This document shows positions 24,059 through 33,747 of a stretch of DNA of 40,248 nucleotides, piece by piece. A model generated the notes under the pieces. The model ran no database searches. It saw only the letters and a program-made list of their open reading frames with translations, and was not told the DNA's origin. A program made the translations under genes and the position numbers. This DNA is from Didymodactylos carnosus (lineage: Eukaryota > Rotifera > Eurotatoria > Philodinida > Philodinidae), in assembly GCA_905250885.1 (NCBI GenBank), contig CAJNOQ010000838.1, positions 1-40,248 on the forward strand. The letters are read 5' to 3'. Within the stretch, counting starts at the first letter, position 1, and the number at the start of each line of letters is the position of its first letter.

Positions 24059-24814
24059 TTATTTATAGATGATGGTTGAATGTTGTTGCTTTTGTGGTTG
24101 AAAATATTGTCGAAATAATAGTTTATTATCATTATTTCGTACCGATTTATTTTGTGTCTGGTATCTTCTCATTCCATGTTTTGATAATACATGAATTAAA
24201 TAAAATAATTTTTCATACAAATCATGATTGAAAAATGTATTAGAGTCTTGTTTAATTGAATTTACAATTGTTTTCTCTGTTTTTTCAAGTGCACATAAAA
24301 CTTGACCAAATACACTTGGTTGTGTCCATGTTTTACAATTGTCGACTGCATCATTCGACACTAATCTTACTGAAAACAATATGTCTTCAAGAGATACTTT
24401 TTTATCATCGATCTTTTGTAAATTGGTTGTTACTTTTACTGTATTATCAGTACTGTTCGTTGTTATTTGTTGTCGATTGCTCTTCTCCGTAATCGTGAGC
24501 ATACATGAGGGTGATGCGAGGAGCGCTGTTCCAAATTTTGTATCATTTTCATTATCAACATAATCGTTTTCCAAATCACTTAGGTTTAACATTGTTGTTA
24601 ATTCTGTTTCTTTCAGTTGTTTTATTTCAATAGAAACAATCGGCGAGGTAACAAAATTAAACGCTTGCTTTTCATTGCCATTATCTGCTAAATATTCAGA
24701 TGCCAAATCATTAAGTGAAAAATTTCCTTCGTCATTAACAATGTCAATTGCTGATAGACAAACATTGTCACTGATCGGTTCTGTAATAGTAATATTTAAT
24801 ATATCCTGATTCAT
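24059..24814 (-). CDS. Uncharacterised protein, 251 residues
   Basis: The long frame (open from 24871) is a convincing gene: it has the codon use of its neighbours, and a 3' splice-site-like TTTTCAG lies 11 nt before the ATG at 24814, which I take as the start. No domain is recognised with confidence. The protein is acidic and polar and is probably largely disordered. Three short segments share a Leu-Ser/Asn-Asp/Glu-Leu flavour: FSLNDLASEYL, LNLSDLENDY and VSLEDILFSV. The C-terminal third contains TQPSVFGQVLCALEK, then a predicted helix (LYEKLFYLIHVLSKHGM) and a basic, Gln-rich tail. The combination of repeated short SL-D-L motifs and a P-S-x-F-x-x-x-L-C motif loosely recalls the SKI7-like linker encoded by an alternative HBS1L transcript, but I cannot confirm this from memory. 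No GTPase domain lies nearby. Confidence 0.65.
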   Translation of the reverse strand: MNQDILNITITEPISDNVCLSAIDIVNDEGNFSLNDLASEYLADNGNEKQAFNFVTSPIVSIEIKQLKETELTTMLNLSDLENDYVDNENDTKFGTALLASPSCMLTITEKSNRQQITTNSTDNTVKVTTNLQKIDDKKVSLEDILFSVRLVSNDAVDNCKTWTQPSVFGQVLCALEKTEKTIVNSIKQDSNTFFNHDLYEKLFYLIHVLSKHGMRRYQTQNKSVRNNDNKLLFRQYFQPQKQQHSTIIYK

Positions 24815-24828
24815 TCGTTCTTCTACTG

Positions 24829-25746
24829 AAAATACGTTTAAATAGACACGGAAAATCAGATGAAAAGACAAGACGGTATTTTAGACCAAAAAGCGTACAG
24901 CCTAGATCGTAATAATGTGAAATGATTTCTGAAACAACGAGGAATAGACATGTTACATTCGAAGAAATCTATCTGTTTGAGTAACAGGATACTGATCGAC
25001 GACAGTCTGAATTTGTGTCAACATGTTTTGGTTCGCGATTGAAATCTCAGAGTATTATTCGAAAATTCAAGACTTAAAGATCGGTACATTGGATCATTGT
25101 AAAGTAATAGTGGTAAAATTAATGAAATAACTTTTTTTTCTTTTTATTTTGGTTACTGATGACTTACATATTTCACTCGGCTATAACCTTTTCAGTAATC
25201 ATAGAAAAATAAATATCAGATAAAAATACGAGATATTATTAATAAAATGTGATATCAGCGCAGGAAGTTATGGTGGGAGTGACGTACTTAATGGAAAGAA
25301 CTAAGAGAGTCGAATCGACGAAACGGCAATTCTACTTCATTAGTTGAGTTCAAATATACTAAATAATGATCAATATAACATATTCATGAAATCCACCGGA
25401 ATAATATCCTCGATATTTCCCTAAAATCTCGTATTCTTGTCTGATGTCTACTTTTTCTAAGATGTCGAGCACCCTTCACATCAAACGGTATCATATCATG
25501 GTAAATTAAATCTAATCAATTAATGACGATCTCTTTAATCGATCGTATTCTTCAGCAACATCTTGAGATGAAACTATTGTCAGATAAAATAGATTTTCAA
25601 TCTCGTTTTTTTATTTTTAGAGAATTTTATTTGAGATTCGATTTTTTATCGTTCTGTTGGTCGATACGGTCTTGTATAATATTCTAGCATTTCTTCAACA
25701 ATATGGAATATCTTTTATAACAATCATCACTTATATAATAAAAATA
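24829..25746. other. Non-coding stretch between the minus-strand gene and the foldback cluster
   Basis: I see no gene or clear repeat. It presumably contains the promoter of the minus-strand gene. Confidence 0.4.
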
Positions 25747-26501
25747 ACTACTATCCGTTTTTAAATAAAAGGCGGACGAGTTCTCATGCTTATAAGTTTT
25801 TAAGGAAAAGAGTTAGAGATCTGCGGTTTTCGCCATTCAAAAGAGCAACTCAGGGTATACAAGTATACACGAAAAGAAAATTTTTGTGAAAGTTTTAGTG
25901 GACGAAAGTTGGAAAAATAGAGTGTTTTCCAAAAAAAATCTTTTTTTATTTTTTCGCTAGTCTTATAGAGTAAGATGTCCTCTTTCGAATGGTATCTAAG
26001 CGATCCTACAAATTTTGCTTCCTTGCCGAGATACAAGCGTTGTAAAAATAGCTCACTTTTTCCGAAATTCGAGTTTTTAGTCGTAAAAAGTGTCAGTATA
26101 TAGATATTCGAGCTATAGATATATATTGCGCTGATCATCGCACTGATGTCACTTTTTTGTTTGGAGGAGAAAAAGATGAGTTAACAGAGTTTTTTGAACA
26201 AACCGCATATTTTGCCTTTTCGCTTAGAAAACTTACTTTTTCAAAAAACTCTGTTAACTCATCTTTTTCTCCTCCAAGCAAAAAATGTTCAATTCAAACT
26301 TTTTTTCGGAAAACACTCTATTTTTCCCACGTCCACTAAAACTAGATTGAGAAAACTTTCACAAAAATTTTCTTTTCATGTAGACTTGTGTACCCTGAGT
26401 TGCTCTTCTGAATGGCGAAAACCGCAGGTCCCTAGCTCTTTTCCTTAAAAATCTATAAGCATGCGAACTCGCCCGCCTTTTATTTAAAAACTGATAGTAG
26501 T
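25747..26501. mobile_element. Foldback element with ~200-bp arms and a nested internal hairpin
   Basis: The left arm (25747 to about 25943) and the right arm (about 26300-26501) are inverted copies. They start ACTACTATC, then TTTTTAAATAAAAGGCGG, and extend through a block containing GAGCAACTCAGGGTA to GAGTGTTTTCC. Identity looks roughly 85-90% by eye, with small indels. Inside is a second, tighter hairpin (about 26152-26196 with 26241-26286) around GGAGGAGAAAAAGATGAG. Long arms, a short unique centre and no transposase fit a foldback or MITE-type element. The open frames here are arm sequence read in six frames. Confidence 0.75.
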
Positions 26502-26613
26502 ATTTAATTAATTTGAATGCTTCTTTCGTTTATCATTCTTGTAATGTTGTCTTCTTGATTGATAACGTTTTGAATCATATTTTGGTAATAATTGTATAAA
26601 CGAAAATCTCTTA

Positions 26614-26723
26614 CTAGAGATGACTTGACTTGAAAAAAATTTCTCAATCAAGCCCCAGAAAATTGTGGACCAAGTCACTTGATTTGGACCTGAGGCATTT
26701 TTGGCTTGACTTGCCCAGCTCTG
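26614..26723. repeat. Possible degraded hAT-like MITE remnant
   Basis: The ends are imperfect inverted repeats: AGAGATGACTTGACTTG on the left and, inverted, AGAGCTGGGCAAGTCAAG on the right. The right end resembles the CAGAGNTGGGC termini of the element at 31934. No 8-bp target duplication is visible, so the assignment is weak. Confidence 0.3.
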
Positions 26724-26961
26724 AAGGGAACGAATTAGTCTGTAAGGAAACTTATATCTGATTTTACTTCTTAGTTATTAATCGCAGATACTATCCATTA
26801 GAAGGCCTAGATGAACATTGATTTTACAACAATGCCACCGTGACGCATACCTTTTCTACGCATAAGTTATCATTCCATTGCAATGACTGTAGCTTCTATG
26901 GACATGTTCGTAAAGGTCGTTATTGTCCCATTTAAACATAAAGAACGTAGGTGAGTAAGGT

Positions 26962-27965
26962 AGAAAATTGTCCCAAAACAGAATTGATTTTTTTCGGCAC
27001 CTTTGATCCCCCTCAGGATTTCTGGAAAACTATTTTTCTCCAATATTTTCAAACCCATATGAGTTAGAGGCAGAATTTGACGCTAATTACAAATATTACC
27101 TTCTAAATGGAAAAAGGTTGACTTTTCATAGAGCAAAGCGGATTTTCCTAAATTCTCACTACCAGATGGTATTCTACAAATTTTATCTGGTGAGTCATAC
27201 TAAAAATGCGTTTTATAGCTTCAAAAGAAGTTCAGATTACGCAAAGATGTTTTTTCTTTCAGAATATGTGTTTGAAAACAGGATCTATTTAAGCCAGGTG
27301 ATTGAAAAGTTCAAGATAGGACCTGAAATCGACATAATTCTACATTCCTTTTATTTTTATCATTGTAACTGAACGAAAGCTGGAAGCAATGAGAAATTTA
27401 TATCTACTAGGCAACTTTTTATGCTTTATCAAATGGTTATATTTTAAAAAGGAAAAAAGATATGCTTTCTGCACAAATTAGAAAAGATTTTCGAAAACAG
27501 TAGAAACTTTACTACATTTTAACATTATCGCCATTCAAACAACGTTTTTATTCAAAATAAATTTCAGATTCGTCATCAGCACCGAAAACTGAGTCGAACC
27601 ATGTGTATTTTACCATTTCTACATGATTCTGATTTCAGGTCTAAAACTGGACCCTCAGGGAAAACACAAAAAAAGTGTTGCCCTAGTTTTAGATTAAAAT
27701 CCGATGTTTATACGTAACTAGACACGGAAGGTTAGAACATGACAAAAGAACGACTGAAAACCCTTTTCAACCTTTTTGAAGCTAATATTCGTAATCAGCG
27801 TCAAATTCTGACCATATGGTTTCGAAATTATCGGAGAAAATGCTTTCCAGAAATCTTGAGGGGAATGAGAAACTAAGTGGTGGAAAACAGTCCTAGTGAC
27901 CCTCTGGCACGTTTCCAACCGAAAAAAATCAATTCTGTTTTGGAACAATTTTCGAAACATTGCAT
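26962..27965. repeat. Diverged inverted repeat, outer part of the foldback cluster
   Basis: Positions 26962 to about 27125 and about 27757-27965 are inverted copies sharing CCCAAAACAGAATTGATTTT, TCTGGAAA and CAGAATTTGACGCT. They look around 75% identical by eye, with a deletion of some 40 bp in the left copy. The roughly 630 bp between them carries no recognisable gene. An open frame at 27118-27372 is unexplained and probably spurious. Confidence 0.65.
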
Positions 27966-28609
27966 AATTATACATCAAATTGTAGCTCTTGACGAGTTGA
28001 TCCTAGTGGTGAAGGAATTTGGTCTCGATCTAACTTTACGTTCGAGTGATACTCCATTTACTAGAAAAATTCCTGAAGTTTGACCTCGATTTTCTCCTAA
28101 ACGCTCCGAAAATTTTTCGAGATTTTTTCAGAATAGGAACTACTTAGTAGGATCTATAACTTTGTCCATACAACTATCCTCGACACTTTCCATTTTTTAC
28201 CCTCCGTTTTCCAGAAAAGCCGTTAAAACCTTACTTCATGAAAAGAAAATTGAGCCATTATGACTCTATATTCCTGTTCAGCATTAAGAATTCAATATTT
28301 TCTGAGGCTTCTTTGTGTTTCCACACCGCAGTTTTCTAAGAGGATTTCTGAAAAACCAAGGGTGAAAAATGGAAAGTGTCGAGGATAGTTGTATGGACAA
28401 AGTTATAGATCCTACTAAGTAGTTCCTATTCTGAAAAAATCTCGAAAAATTTTCGGAGCGTTTAGGAGAAAATCGAGGTCAAACTTCAGGAATTTTTCTA
28501 GTAAATGGAGTATCACTCGAACGTAAAGTTAGATCGAGACCAAATTCCTTCACCACTAGAATCAACTCGTCAAGAGCTACAATTTGATGTATAATTATGC
28601 AATGTTTCG
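27953..28609. repeat. Near-perfect long inverted repeat, ~252-bp arms
   Basis: The arm 27953 to about 28204 is repeated as its inverted complement at about 28357-28609. I found only two base differences along the arms: one in GTTGATCCTAG and one at the inner end. The spacer is about 152 bp. The outer boundary is CGAAACATTGCATAATTATA on both sides. The left arm overlaps the end of the older inverted repeat. No gene is visible. A transcript would fold into a double-stranded RNA of about 250 bp. Confidence 0.88.
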
Positions 28610-28917
28610 TTCATTTTCACCGACGGTTTTCGGTTTTACCCTCACCAAAAACTTGTGTCTAGCAAAGCACTTTCCACACGTTTTTCCAAAAAGCGTAAGC
28701 GAGACTTTTAAATTATTTTTGATGCTCTACACGATGGGCAAAGTGAAACTTTCGCGGCAAGATACTCTGTATAAAGTCGGACTTGTGTGGAAGCACCCTG
28801 TATCCAGCACAGTAAACAATTTTGACACGTTACATTTGATTCTGACTTTTTAACAGCGGCTGCTTCTAGACTGATTTCATTCTTTATACCTCTGAATATC
28901 TATTTAAAAGAGAAAAA

Positions 28918-29035
28918 CTTTCTTGTCCTATTTCTTGCCATTCCAGTCAAGATTCTGTTTTGAAAAAACATGAAAAATCAACAAAGAAATGAGGTAAGAA
29001 TCTTGAATGAAATGGCAAGAATTAGGACAAGAAAG
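28918..29035. repeat. Short hairpin element, ~38-bp arms
   Basis: CTTTCTTGTCCTAATTCTTG-like arms (28918 to about 28956 and about 28998-29035) are inverted copies with about four differences, around a 40-bp A-rich loop. It is MITE-like, but no target duplication was identified. Confidence 0.6.
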
Positions 29036-30002
29036 TCGGCCAATAAAGCAAACGACTATTAAAAAAATATAAGCTGAGGGGAACCTCAGGCAAAAAATTT
29101 CTTGTAGTAAAGATAGATTATTCAACACATTTCGTAACACTATTTGTATGTAACACGATTTGTTTTCCTTAAAAGAGCCCACAAGCTTTATTGTTTAAGA
29201 ATAGAAGCGCAAGAAAAATACCGTAGTAGTGTCCTGTAACTGAAACTATAGAAAAATACGTACAAATAGAAACACAAACATGTGAAATTACTTTCGTTGT
29301 TTACTGCAAAATCAAGTCCACTGCTTCTAGTCTATATATATTTTATGATGACGGTAGTTGTGAAGCAATTATTAGTATTAGTCATTGGAAATTGCAATAA
29401 ATTTCATGTACCATTACGTAAATAAAATAATACCTGTTGAAATGACAGGAATAAACAAAAAGTTTCCTTCAGATCACTTTCAGTATGCGTGTTAACATTC
29501 CCTCACTGCTGCCTGTCCAAAGGATGCCAGTAGCAGTCCTTCTCGAGCCTTCCCCCGGCCGCGTCAGGTGGTGTCAATATTCATTCCCAAAAATCATTGG
29601 ATCAACTAACTGACTGTAGTCAGAAAGTATGACTCATGATTCATACTTTCGTGATTCACAGATAATAGTCGTAAAGTTACAAGAAAAAAACAGAAATCAG
29701 TGGATCACAGTTGCACTAACGAAAAAAATCAATTTGTACAAAAAGTTATGAAGGCGTCGATCACCATCTACCGCTTTAGTTCCTAAGACCTATGTAGAGG
29801 CCTACCAATCATATGAAAATCTTAAGCGATGGCGGCAAAAATGACTCATATAATGACTCGAAGCCCAAGAACGCTTATTCCTTTTATTCTTTTATTTTCT
29901 TGTGACTTTTCTTTTAGCTACGGTTACAAGTGTGTTATATTTAGTGCTGAAAATTTCACATTGTAATTGAATGAATGAAATATTGCAATACACGACAGAA
30001 GC
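29036..30002. other. Non-coding stretch with a short G+C-rich patch
   Basis: I see no gene. About 29500-29575 is unusually rich in G+C for this window and does not continue into an open frame. It may be a fragment of an inserted sequence. Confidence 0.4.
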
Positions 30003-30125
30003 GCACCTAAAGTATAGATTTGCACCGGTATTCCCCCTTTCATAAGACTATAACAGGCTAATGAAACTATTACTCCTCAAGTAAAACTTTAGTAATGAAC
30101 TTAAGCTTAAGACTCTTCTCAATTC
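30003..30125. repeat. Left copy of the inverted repeat flanking RTF2
   Basis: The sequence starts GCACCTAAAGTATAGATTTG. It matches the inverted complement of 32424-32544 over about 122 bp with numerous substitutions. It lies 360 bp before the RTF2 start codon, so it may sit in promoter sequence. Confidence 0.7.
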
Positions 30126-30485
30126 ACGGAAGCTGAGAAATGAGAAAAGAATAAATAGCGCAATAGTCACTCACACTTACGAGAACACAAACACAAATGT
30201 TAAACTTGCTGCAGATAAGAGAGAAAGAACTATTATAGCAATAATCAAGCTTACGATGAATACAAGAGAGACAAACACCACGCCAAGAATCAGCCATGAA
30301 ATGATTTGAACACTGTCGCTTGGTCGAGTCGCTCAGGCCAATGAGCTTAAAGTGTAGTGCGAAGCAGAGCTCTGTTGTTTTGTATATCGTCACTAACCTT
30401 CACGAATTCCAATGTGTAATTTTTAACTATTTTAGATTGATATTCCATTAATTAATCACTTTAACTAGCAACAACAAGGAAAACT

Positions 30486-31715
30486 ATGGGTTGTGACGGT
30501 GGAACGATCCCAAAACGTGACGAATTAGTAAGAAAAAAGAAAAAGCCTGAAAAAAAAGACAAAAATGCTGCGAATATGGCAAAATGGCGTCATTGTTCAT
30601 TGAAACATGATCTGCTTAAACGTCCTATTGTATCATGTGGGAAAGGCTTACTATACAACAAAGATGCGGTTATTGAATATCTGTTGGATCGAATGAAATT
30701 TGAAAATGGACCATCACATATTAAAAATTTAAGAGATATACGTGAATTAAATTTAACTGTTAATCCATCCTTCAAAGAAAAAACTAATGAATTGGGCACT
30801 GAATACCGAGACGTATATAAAAGTGAATTTTGCTGTCCATTGAGCGGGTTAGAAATGAATGGAACATATAAATTTTGTTATTTATGGAAATGTGGTTGTG
30901 TTGTCTCGGATCGTGCATTACGTTCGATACGAATGCCTTCGACCTCATCAAAATCTTCATTAGCATGTCCAAAATGTGGTAAAGAATATTCGACTGATGA
31001 TATTGTTATTATTAATCCAGAAACTGAAGATGATATTACAAGCATGGAAGAACGACGATTAAAATTAAGTCAACAAAAGCAAACAGATAAACGAAAATTA
31101 GATGAAATGAACAATAACGAAGAAAAAGTGAAAAAATCTAAGACAAACGGTAATTTCATTCAAATGACGTATTTACGAGAAGATCTGGGTGTAAGACCTT
31201 TCTACCTTGCAGATTCGTCTGTAAACTTTTGTTTTTTTAAATCATTTTTAATTAGTGCGGAAAAGATTTTAAAAACGATTATCTTCTGCAGTATTGGCGA
31301 TCGTTTCTGTATTAATCTATAACTGCTATTTTTTGTTGTTTTAGATGTTAGCAGTGTTACATCAACTGCCGATGTTCCTTTATCTTCAACTGCCGATGTT
31401 CCTTTATCCTCAACTGCCGATGTTGCTTTATCATTAACGGCTACAACTGTCACATCAACGGTTGTTACAAGTAAAACTGCTATTAATCAACAAAAAGTTA
31501 CAACGCCGTCAACATCAGTAGCAACGTCAAAACTTGCATCAAAGTCAAAATTAATATCGAATAATGGTGGTAGTATTAACAATAAGAAAGTCTCAATTCA
31601 AGAAGATCCAAATACGACTGCATTATATAAATCATTATTTACTACAAGTGCCTCAGCTAAGAAACAGCAATTAAATAAAGCTCACTGGGTTACATACAAT
31701 CCATTGTATTATTGA
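30486..31715 (+). CDS. RTF2: Replication termination factor 2, two exons
   Basis: RTF2 is a nuclear protein that acts at stalled or programmed-stop replication forks and is removed from them via the proteasome shuttles DDI1/2. Exons 30486-31149 and 31345-31715 join in frame to 344 residues. The N-terminus MGCDGGTIPKRDELV is the family signature. A U-box-like region with RPIVSCGKGLLYNKDAVIEY (46-65) follows. A RING-like Cys set comes next: C117, C131, C136/C138 and C161/C164 in the CPLSGLEMNG...CPKCGKEY region. The C-terminus keeps the family block ALYKSLFTT...HWVTY. The linker contains three 8-residue repeats (STADVPLS). The family's usual length is near 300, so the extra length lies in this linker. 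A 3' splice-site-like TTTTAG ends 50 nt before the ATG. The gene lies between two inverted repeats. Confidence 0.95.
31362..31433 (+). repeat. 24-bp coding minisatellite in RTF2, three units
   Basis: Three tandem units begin TCAACTGCCGATGTT at 31362, 31386 and 31410. Each keeps the frame and encodes STADVPLS or STADVALS. The near-identity of the units implies recent expansion. Confidence 0.9.
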
Positions 31716-31870
31716 TTTCTCATTTCAGTACAGAACAAAACAAAAACTGTTTTAACAAAAGTTTTCTTTAAAGCGCTCTTGAATTCTTGCAGCTGTGGTT
31801 GTAAAACATTGTTAACATATGTGTTGTTTTTGTATTTTTTTTCTCCTGTACTCGTATTTAGACAGTCCGC

Positions 31871-31876
31871 AATAAA
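31871..31876 (+). terminator. Poly(A) signal AATAAA for RTF2
   Basis: The canonical hexamer lies 155 nt after the RTF2 stop codon. Confidence 0.5.
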
Positions 31877-31933
31877 TATTGTTTGATTTCGTTCATTTCA
31901 TTTTTCTCACGCGATTAATCAGTAAGACGAACA

Positions 31934-32317
31934 CAGAGATGGGCGAGTCTGAGTCACAATTCGGACTCGAGTCGCATTTTTCTATGAATCGGACTCAAGG
32001 TGAAAGACTGAATAAACTTGATAAACTCACTCCAATCACTTTTGAGTCAGTCATGTGCAACTTGGGATTGTTATGACGATATTTATTATATTTGTTATAT
32101 ACTAGAAGAGGGAGAGATTTGAGAATATTCTAAGTAGAACATCGCGTCACATGAGAGGATTGAAGATCTGTTCTTGGAAAAATCAATCAGGAGGAAGTTT
32201 TTCTCTAGAAAATGACTCGAGTCAATTTTTGATGCGACTCGAGCTCGGATCTCGACCTGAAGGTTACTGACTCGAACTCAACTCAGACTCGAAAAAGTGA
32301 TGACTCGCCCATCTCTG
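31934..32317. mobile_element. Non-autonomous hAT-type element (MITE) with target-site duplication
   Basis: The 384-bp element begins CAGAGATGGGCGAGTC and ends with its inverted complement GACTCGCCCATCTCTG. The flanking octamers are GACGAACA on the left and GATGAACA on the right, matching at 7 of 8. A CAGNGNTGGGC-type end with an 8-bp duplication is characteristic of hAT transposons. The interior repeats ACTCGAGTC-like motifs in both orientations. No transposase is encoded. It inserted just downstream of the RTF2 poly(A) signal. Confidence 0.82.
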
Positions 32318-32423
32318 GATGAACAGTTTAAGAAGTTATTAATTTATTCTAGAGATTTTGACATGTTTAGCATACAAAACACTAGCGTGAGAGAGTTTTT
32401 TCCTGATCAAACGTAAAAAATGG

Positions 32424-32544
32424 AATTGAGAAGAGTCGTAAGCAGTTCATCACTAAAGTTTTGCTTGATGAGTAATAAGTTTCATTAGTCTTTTAAAGTC
32501 TTATGAAAGGGGATAATACCAGTGCAAATCTATACTTTAGGTGC
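32424..32544. repeat. Right copy of the inverted repeat flanking RTF2
   Basis: This is the inverted partner of 30003-30125. Both share ACTTTAGT, TTAATGAAAC-like and CCCTTTCATAAGACT-like blocks, with substitutions throughout. It lies outside the hAT MITE and the RTF2 gene. Confidence 0.7.
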
Positions 32545-33747
32545 AATAGTTAAACAACTGTAAATAATTCAGTATAACAATAAGCGTTTCTATAAAGATG
32601 ATAATAGTAATAAGAAAAGCAAACGTTTATTTGAATGTGACTAATTGTGTCCACAGCTAGTGGAACATAGAATCTATGTTTTTGTATAACTTCTCCAACT
32701 AACCCAAAGGCTACAGGAGTAACAGTTCTATACTCGAATCCTTAGCGGTTTCACAAAAAATTTTGCGCCTCCCTGGAGACTGTCTTAAATTAGCTTTGCA
32801 TACTATCTAAAAATACTATATAAACTATCTTAAAATATATGGAGTCTTAGGCTGATGTAGATTCTGTGTTAAAACCAGTTGTGGAGAGTATCTTAAATTT
32901 GCCCTTGTGGTTAGTTTTAATGCTAATGGTGCTTATGATGGCAGTAAGACTATCCTAAAGATGGACATGGTTAGTGACTTAGATGTTTATATAGAATATC
33001 TGAAAGGGATACATGGAGATTGCTCTATAATTGAACGTGGAGAGTGTCTCAAATTCAGTATTTCATCATTTATTAGAGCTTTTAATTTATTGTACGATTG
33101 TATCGGATAGAACCCTGTCATTATAACGCATTGCTACTATACTGTTGTTCGTTCAAATTTTAGTGGAAACTGGCACTATTTGAAGTCACAGAATATATGA
33201 ATAGTTTCTGACGTTATAGTTTTTGATCTGAAAACCTATTTATTACTAGCTAGAGCAGTTACACATTCCAGCCCAAAGGGACTATGCGAACCAGCTTTTA
33301 TTTACTTATTTCTCTATTATTACAATGGACAAATGTTTTTCTTCAGTACTGATCAGTTTATGTTCGTTTGTGCTTCGATACTGATCTGCTATTATACACC
33401 TTGGGTAATCTCTTATCGTTCAAAAAAAATCTATGGCTTTTATATGATCGTAAGCGGTCTGACCGGTGCAAAGGATGAGCCAAAAGAGGACAAGAAGTCT
33501 TTCTTTGAAAAAGACATGTTTTCTTACAATTGTGAATTATGACTATTTCTCGAGCCGAAGAGGCTGTTGGTAATTTCTAAGAAAGTAAGACGAAAAGACC
33601 TTGTAGCTGATAAATAGATCGTAAGCATAATTTGTGCAAGAAAACACTGTATTTTTTCTATCGATTCTAGATAATGAAAAGATACAATCGGCCTTCTTCA
33701 GACCATAAATACTGTCGTCCAACTATGCGCACGTCGACATAAATAGA
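32545..33747. other. Intergenic before the TEAD gene
   Basis: Short open frames at 32907-33110 and 33333-33542 have no recognisable similarity and no splice context that I trust. A 3' splice-site-like TTCTAG ends at 33670, 77 nt before the TEAD start codon. Confidence 0.4.

Noticed and set aside
25800-26448. Open frames with similar peptides on both strands
   Set aside because: They are the two arms of the foldback element read in opposite directions, not genes.
26614-26723. Second complete hAT MITE
   Set aside because: The ends are only loosely inverted and the flanking octamers do not match, so it was kept only as a weak repeat entry.
27118-27372. 84-residue frame between the arms of the older inverted repeat, considered as a transposase remnant
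   Set aside because: No catalytic motif or similarity could be seen, and it is too short to support a call.
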